Positions 15,288-19,543 of a stretch of DNA of 19,543 nt are shown one piece after another. The DNA is from JBFJVZ01 sp041623895 (lineage in GTDB: Bacteria; Planctomycetota; Planctomycetia; Pirellulales; Pirellulaceae): assembly GCA_041623895.1 (NCBI GenBank), contig JBFJVZ010000095.1, forward strand, positions 1-19,543, read 5' to 3'. Within the stretch, counting starts at the first letter, position 1. Every line of letters starts with the position of its first letter. The position numbers and the translations under genes were made by a program. The notes under the pieces are model-generated. The model had not been told where the DNA came from and searched no databases. It saw only the letters and a list, made by a program, of their open reading frames with translations.

Positions 15288-16262
15288 TTAATTTGATTCG
15301 GCCCGCAAAACCGCTGGTTCTTCCCTCAAGCTCCGCCTCTCGTCGCCGCGACACCACCAAATTGCCAAGACCGTACCCGTCAACATGCAGCCAAAGGTGT
15401 ACGCGGCGGTGGGAATCGTGGCCGTCGTTTGATTGCCGTACATCGACGCCGCCAGCGCGGTTCCCAGACCCGCGTTTTGCATGCCGACCTCCAGTGACAA
15501 GGCTCGTCGAAATCGATGCGGTAGCGACGCGGCTGCAGCAACGGCCATGCCGGCCACATAGCCGACTACGTTAACCGCCAACAAAGCCGCCACTAACAGC
15601 AATCCAACATTCGCCAACTTGTCCCGGTTCCCCGCGACCACACTGGCAATGATCCACAACAATGCGATCGAGGCGACAGCAGAACTGAACCTAAGTGAGA
15701 ATCTGCGGATCTCGCCCCAGCGACGCGCGGACAAGTAACCAATCACGGTTGGCAACACCACGAACAATGCCAACCGCAACGATGTCTTCGTCAGTGGATG
15801 ATCCGCTTGTGCTCCCGCAACAATGAACAGCACCACCGGGACCGTCAGCGGCGACAACAAAGTCGCCACGGTGGTCAGACTGACCGAGTACGCAACACTG
15901 CCTCGCGCCGTATTCGTCAACACGTTGGACGCCATCGCGCCGGGAACACAACCAACCAGAATTACACCGGCGGCGATTTCCTCCGACATCGAAATCCATT
16001 GCGTGGCCAGCCAGGCAGCCGCCGGCATCACGACCACTTGAGTCGCAACACCAAGTACAACCCACCAGGGATTCTTGCGCAGCGGACGCAGCTCATCAGG
16101 CCGGACCAGCGTGCCCAGACAAAGCATCGTGACAATAATCAACGACCATAACAACTCGCTGGAAGCGATAAAGGGATCAAAGCCCATCCGCTCGGCCGGC
16201 CACATGAATGCGATCCCCGAAGACAGGACCAGCCAAAACAACAATGACTTCGTTACGGCCAT
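15288..16262 (-). CDS. Bile acid:sodium symporter (BASS) family transporter
   Basis: A hydrophobic integral membrane protein of 324 residues with about nine or ten membrane segments. Family landmarks are VGCVPGAMASNVLTNTARG in the middle and SLEVGMQNAGLGTALA near the end, which corresponds to the sodium-site helix crossover of BASS transporters. BASS proteins move organic anions such as bile acids, pyruvate or other keto acids with sodium; the substrate here is unknown. I choose ATG 16260-16262, where the hydrophobic N terminus begins (MAVTKSLLFWLVL). The longer frame to 16373 would overlap the HAD gene by 73 bp and add a polar, non-conserved stretch. The chosen start leaves 38 bp after the HAD stop, consistent with an operon. 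No clear Shine-Dalgarno is visible. Confidence 0.9.
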   Translation of the reverse strand: MAVTKSLLFWLVLSSGIAFMWPAERMGFDPFIASSELLWSLIIVTMLCLGTLVRPDELRPLRKNPWWVVLGVATQVVVMPAAAWLATQWISMSEEIAAGVILVGCVPGAMASNVLTNTARGSVAYSVSLTTVATLLSPLTVPVVLFIVAGAQADHPLTKTSLRLALFVVLPTVIGYLSARRWGEIRRFSLRFSSAVASIALLWIIASVVAGNRDKLANVGLLLVAALLAVNVVGYVAGMAVAAAASLPHRFRRALSLEVGMQNAGLGTALAASMYGNQTTATIPTAAYTFGCMLTGTVLAIWWCRGDERRSLREEPAVLRAESN

Positions 16263-16300
16263 TAAGAAATTGATCGGGGACGATGATCGCTCGCCAGAAT

Positions 16301-16930
16301 TCAAGCCAAGACTCCGAATTTGCGCAGCGTACCGGCCGCCTGAGTGCCGCCAAGACATTGCGCGGCGTGCCAACCTCGCGCGATCGCGGCTTGCACGTTT
16401 TCGATCTTGTCATCCAAAAACAAGATCCGTTCCGGGGCAACGCCCGCAGCTGTTTCAGCCGTCGCGTAAATTTTTGGATCGGGTTTCATCGCGCCTACCT
16501 GGAAGCTGAGTATCCGTTCTTCAAAGCCGCCCTGGACGACCGACCAATTTTGTTTGCAAATCCATTCCCAATGCGCCCGACACGTGTTTGACAAGATCCC
16601 CGTGCGGCGACCCTGACGCGCCTGGCGAACGACATCTTTCATCGCGTCAATCGGTGTGAAGATCGCGCTGACTGCGTCCAAAAGTGCAGCGGTCGGCATT
16701 TGTTGCGGCGACAAGTTCAGGTAATTGCGGACGGATTCCGCATACTGTTCGCCAGTAACCGCACCGTGCTCGAATCGAGCCTGCAAACCGCTGTCGTAAA
16801 TCGCTGCCCGGGCTTGATCCACATCGACTCCAAACTTGTCCGCGGTGTTGCGGCAGGCAATTTCAGGATCGAACGAGACCAGCACGTTACCAAGATCAAA
16901 ATAGACGAACTCGATCTCGCCGCGGCTCAT
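16301..16930 (-). CDS. HAD-superfamily (subfamily IA, YihX-like) phosphatase
   Basis: The 209-residue cytoplasmic enzyme of the haloacid dehalogenase superfamily probably dephosphorylates a small phosphorylated metabolite. Motif I is FDLGNVLVSFD with nucleophile Asp12; the usual second Asp (+2) is Gly14. This FDLGN form is the one seen in E. coli YihX, an alpha-glucose-1-phosphate phosphatase. Motif II is Ser115 in GILSNT, motif III Lys149 in AMKPDP, motif IV Asp173-Asp174 in FLDDKIEN. A helical cap lies between motifs I and II. The start codon overlaps the DUF1080 gene stop as ATGA (16927-16930), so translation is coupled. BASS follows 38 bp downstream. A sugar-phosphate substrate is an inference from the YihX-like motif and the DUF1080 neighbour. 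Confidence 0.9.
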   Translation of the reverse strand: MSRGEIEFVYFDLGNVLVSFDPEIACRNTADKFGVDVDQARAAIYDSGLQARFEHGAVTGEQYAESVRNYLNLSPQQMPTAALLDAVSAIFTPIDAMKDVVRQARQGRRTGILSNTCRAHWEWICKQNWSVVQGGFEERILSFQVGAMKPDPKIYATAETAAGVAPERILFLDDKIENVQAAIARGWHAAQCLGGTQAAGTLRKFGVLA

Positions 16931-17565
16931 AGTTCCCGAATCCGGATATTCCGATACCAGGCCTCGGTTGGTTTGCCACTATGAATCTGCAGGCCGATGA
17001 TCCCGCGTCTGGGTATCTTGCCGTCGGCTTCCTTGTAGTCGACCGTTTTTTCCCCGTTGAGAAAAATTTGAATGTGATCGCCGACAGCGCGGACCCGCAG
17101 CTGATTCCAAGTGTCTGCTTTCAAGATTCGCTTGGTCAGGGCCGGCTCGGGCTCGGCCAACATCTTGTTGCGGCGTGACTCATCGTACAAAGCGCCCCAA
17201 ACCAGTCGATTCCAGGCCCCGCCGATATCGGCTTGATAGCCGGAGACCTCCGAGCTGCCTGCCACTCGCTGGGAGCGAAACTGGACTCCGGCGTTGTTGC
17301 CCTGACCAACCAGTTTGGCTTCCAGCCGCAACTCAAAATCTCCGTACTCCTGCTGCGTGCACAAAAACTCGTTGTGCGGGATGTTTTCGTCCAATCGACC
17401 GGCCACAATCGCAGCTTTTTCGACGCGAAAGAAATGCTCGTTGCCCTCCCAGCCCGCTAAGGTTTTCCCATCAAACAGCGGTGCGGATTGCTCCGCAAAG
17501 TCATCAGCGGAGGTCTGCGCCGCGGCGATCAACAGACAAGTCAAAGCCAATTCCAAGCGAACCAT
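16927..17565 (-). CDS. Secreted DUF1080 (3-keto-disaccharide hydrolase-type) protein
   Basis: A 212-residue secreted protein with a signal peptide (MVRLELALTCLLIAAAQTSA, cleavage near residue 20) followed by one DUF1080 domain of concanavalin/LamG-like beta-sandwich type. It opens with PLFDGKTLAGWEG (29-41), has GVQFRSQ and GYQADIGG in the middle, and closes FLNGEKTVDYKE and RGIIGLQIHSG. DUF1080 proteins are very numerous in planctomycetes, and the Pfam family is now named for 3-keto-glycoside/disaccharide hydrolysis; activity here is not proven. ATG 17563-17565 is chosen because GAGG lies 7 nt upstream; an in-frame GTG one codon earlier is less well spaced. It heads a DUF1080-HAD-BASS cluster and diverges from ilvD across 121 bp. 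Confidence 0.92.
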   Translation of the reverse strand: MVRLELALTCLLIAAAQTSADDFAEQSAPLFDGKTLAGWEGNEHFFRVEKAAIVAGRLDENIPHNEFLCTQQEYGDFELRLEAKLVGQGNNAGVQFRSQRVAGSSEVSGYQADIGGAWNRLVWGALYDESRRNKMLAEPEPALTKRILKADTWNQLRVRAVGDHIQIFLNGEKTVDYKEADGKIPRRGIIGLQIHSGKPTEAWYRNIRIREL

Positions 17566-17686
17566 CACGAAACCTCATAAGTCAAATACGTGCGTCCTTT
17601 GTCAAACCGACCCCGATGATCATAATCTGTGTCCCCACGGCCCGAGAACCTCCCGCGATTCCCCTCACCCAAACGACTAGCCCGCC
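17566..17686. promoter_or_regulatory. Divergent promoter region between the DUF1080 cluster and ilvD
   Basis: These 121 bp must serve both outward-reading genes. The only clear element is the DUF1080 ribosome binding site (GAGG on minus, 17573-17576). No Shine-Dalgarno precedes ilvD, and no leader-peptide attenuator or other regulatory structure was recognised. Confidence 0.5.
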
Positions 17687-19363
17687 ATGTCAGAACTGAA
17701 CAAATACAGCAGCCGAATCACGCAACCCAAAAGCCAGGGTGCCTCCCAGGCGATGCTGTACGCCACCGGCTTGACTCGCGAGGACATGGACAAACCGCAG
17801 GTGGGGATCGGCAGCGTTTGGTACGAAGGCAATAGCTGCAACATGCATCTGCTGGATTTGGCGGCGGAAGTCAAACAGGGCGTGGAGGAGGCCGGGCTGG
17901 TCGGAATGCGGTTCAATACCATCGGTGTCAGCGACGGCATCTCGATGGGCACCGAAGGGATGAGTTTCAGCCTGCAAAGCCGCGATCTGATCGCTGATTC
18001 GATCGAAACGATCATGGGCGCCCAATGGTACGACGCGCTGATCACACTGCCGGGCTGCGACAAGAACATGCCGGGCTGCCTGATCGCGATGGGACGGCTG
18101 AATCGCCCATCGATCATGGTCTACGGCGGGACGATCAAACCCGGGCATTTCAAAGACGAAAAACTTGACATCGTCAGCGCCTTTCAGTGTTACGGCCAGT
18201 TCATCGCCGGACAGATCAGCGAAGAAGAACGCCAGGAGATCGTCAGGCACGCCTGTCCCGGCGCCGGAGCCTGCGGTGGCATGTACACCGCCAATACGAT
18301 GGCGACCGCCATTGAAGCACTTGGCATGTCGCTGCCGTATTCCGCCAGCATCCCCGCCGAAGATCCCGATAAGAAAGACGAATGCCGGAGCGCGGGCGTG
18401 GCGATCCTTGAATTGCTGAAAGCGGACATCAAACCGAGCGACATCATGACACGGGCCGCCTTTGAAAATGCGATGGTCACCGTGATGGCGCTGGGCGGCA
18501 GCACCAACGCCGTGCTTCATCTGATTGCGATGGCCCGCAGTGTCGGCGTCGAATTAACGATCGACGATTTTCAATCGGTCAGCGACCGCGTGCCTTATCT
18601 GGCCGACTTGAAACCGAGCGGCAAATTTGTTCAAGAAGATTTGCATTCGGTCGGCGGAACGCCCGCAGTGATGAAGTACCTGCTGAAGGAAGGACTGATG
18701 GACGGCAGTTGCTTGACCGTGACCGGCAAGACGCTGGCTGAAAACTTGGCATCGGTTCCGGATCTGAAAGCAGGTCAAACAATCGTCCACACGGTCCAGG
18801 ACCCGATCAAAGCGAGTGGCCACATCCGCATCTTGCGCGGGTCGCTCGCTCCGCACGGGGCAGTGGCAAAGATCACCGGCAAGGAAGGCTTGAAGTTCAG
18901 CGGCCCGGCACGGGTCTTCGACAGCGAAGAAGAAATGCTGAAGGCACTGGAAGAAAAGAAAATTCAAAAAGGCGACGTCGTCGTGATCCGTTACGAAGGC
19001 CCCCAAGGCGGTCCCGGCATGCCGGAAATGTTGACACCCACCAGCGCCATCATGGGCGCGGGATTGGGCTCCGATGTCGCCATGATCACCGACGGCCGGT
19101 TCAGCGGCGGCAGTCACGGTTTTATTGTTGGACACGTCACACCGGAGGCCCAAGTGGGCGGTCCGATTGGACTGTTGCAAGACGGCGACACGGTCACGAT
19201 CGACGCCGAAACAAATCGCCTGGATGTCGAAGTCAGCGAAGACGAACTTGCCGCACGCCGCAACAATTGGACGGCTCCGCCACTGAAAGCAACACGCGGC
19301 ACGCTGTACAAGTACATCAAGACCGTCAAAAGCGCCAGCGAAGGCTGCGTGACCGACGAGTAA
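17687..19363 (+). CDS. ilvD: Dihydroxy-acid dehydratase
   Basis: IlvD dehydrates 2,3-dihydroxy-isovalerate and 2,3-dihydroxy-3-methylvalerate to the keto acids that give valine, leucine and isoleucine. It is a cytoplasmic Fe-S and Mg enzyme. The 558 residues match the shorter IlvD class. The probable [2Fe-2S] ligands are Cys51 (EGNSCNMH), Cys124 (LPGCDKNMPGC) and Cys196 (CPGAGACGGMYTANTM). Magnesium ligands are expected at Asp83 (GVSDGIS) and Asp125, with the carbamylated lysine at Lys126. The C-terminal barrel has GPQGGPGMPEML and TDGRFSGGSHGFIVGHV. ATG 17687 has no Shine-Dalgarno, but the N-terminal sequence is family-like and the frame has no better start. It stands alone, with no ilvB/C/N genes in view. 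Confidence 0.97.
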   Translation: MSELNKYSSRITQPKSQGASQAMLYATGLTREDMDKPQVGIGSVWYEGNSCNMHLLDLAAEVKQGVEEAGLVGMRFNTIGVSDGISMGTEGMSFSLQSRDLIADSIETIMGAQWYDALITLPGCDKNMPGCLIAMGRLNRPSIMVYGGTIKPGHFKDEKLDIVSAFQCYGQFIAGQISEEERQEIVRHACPGAGACGGMYTANTMATAIEALGMSLPYSASIPAEDPDKKDECRSAGVAILELLKADIKPSDIMTRAAFENAMVTVMALGGSTNAVLHLIAMARSVGVELTIDDFQSVSDRVPYLADLKPSGKFVQEDLHSVGGTPAVMKYLLKEGLMDGSCLTVTGKTLAENLASVPDLKAGQTIVHTVQDPIKASGHIRILRGSLAPHGAVAKITGKEGLKFSGPARVFDSEEEMLKALEEKKIQKGDVVVIRYEGPQGGPGMPEMLTPTSAIMGAGLGSDVAMITDGRFSGGSHGFIVGHVTPEAQVGGPIGLLQDGDTVTIDAETNRLDVEVSEDELAARRNNWTAPPLKATRGTLYKYIKTVKSASEGCVTDE

Positions 19364-19422
19364 GCAGCCGGGCCTTTGCATGCGGGCGATTGGCCGGTTA
19401 GGCCCGGTAGTGTCACGGCCGC

Positions 19423-19441
19423 CGGGAGGGCGACGCTCCCG
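19423..19441. terminator. GC-rich hairpin downstream of ilvD
   Basis: CGGGAG, 7-nt loop, CTCCCG, located 59 bp after the ilvD stop. There is no T-run, so it is a terminator candidate or a dispersed GC-rich element rather than a standard intrinsic terminator. Confidence 0.4.
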
Positions 19442-19443
19442 CG

Positions 19444-19475
19444 GAGCCGCAAAGCGTTTTCCGACGCTTCGGCTC
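19444..19475. repeat. Second GC-rich stem-loop downstream of ilvD
   Basis: GAGCCG (19444-19449) pairs with CGGCTC (19470-19475), and inside it AGCG (19453-19456) pairs with CGCT (19465-19468). It follows the 19423-19441 hairpin after two bases. Together they form a two-hairpin block. The last 68 bp of the window hold only a short GTTGT/ACAAC stem (19483-19497) followed by TTT, and no gene start was recognised. Confidence 0.5.
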
Positions 19476-19543
19476 GGCGCTCGTTGTACCACACAACTTT
19501 GGGGTTTTGCTTGCGCGGGAGTGGGTGGGGGCGCGAATTGGAC

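Noticed and set aside
16263..16373. N-terminal extension of the BASS transporter to 16373
   Set aside because: It would overlap the HAD gene by 73 bp and adds a basic polar stretch before a normal transporter N terminus.
18554..19492. 312-codon minus-strand open frame antisense to ilvD
   Set aside because: ilvD is unambiguous on the other strand; the antisense product shows no motif and has shadow-frame composition.

Overview
The window looks like a chromosomal segment of a planctomycete, probably Pirellulaceae (Rhodopirellula-like). The main support is a protein with two copies of the planctomycete-restricted TIGR03000 domain, together with a secreted DUF1080 protein, a VIT/VWA protein, an HTTM protein, weak or absent Shine-Dalgarno sequences on many genes, and core metabolic genes scattered outside their usual operons. 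The genus is an inference and cannot be fixed from sequence reading alone.

Layout. Positions 1-765 (+) hold the 3' end of a CxxCH (haem c motif) protein. It converges on a large minus-strand block: a secreted VIT/VWA protein (798-3158), trpA (3429-4226) and pgi (4343-5761). A 628-bp non-coding gap with several inverted repeats (5762-6389) precedes gpmI (6390-8000, +). gpmI is the only plus-strand gene between 798 and 17565. Next on the minus strand are two translationally coupled membrane-protein genes: an anchored extracytoplasmic protein (9441-10337) and, downstream of it, an HTTM protein with a coiled-coil tail (8086-9444). A strong intrinsic terminator (10447-10472) separates them from the secreted Gly/Ser-rich TIGR03000 protein (10501-11757). 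Then come an apparently exported isoaspartyl methyltransferase with an extra C-terminal beta-type domain (11975-13321), a Ppx/GppA phosphatase (13628-15208), and a compact cluster of DUF1080 protein, HAD phosphatase and BASS-family transporter (transcribed 17565 to 15288). ilvD (17687-19363, +) diverges from that cluster and is followed by GC-rich hairpins.

How the genes fit together. pgi and gpmI are glycolysis/gluconeogenesis enzymes; trpA and ilvD belong to amino-acid biosynthesis. They are interspersed with lineage-type envelope and secreted proteins (VIT/VWA, HTTM pair, TIGR03000, exported Pcm-like, DUF1080). No CRISPR array, rRNA, tRNA, transposase or phage gene was recognised. I did not find a clear-cut new defence or mobile system. 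The least ordinary items are the HTTM/anchored-partner gene pair, the exported Pcm fusion, the duplicated Gly/Ser-RARRAA architecture of the TIGR03000 protein, and the hairpin-rich gap upstream of gpmI with a 20-bp sequence repeated on the far side of gpmI.
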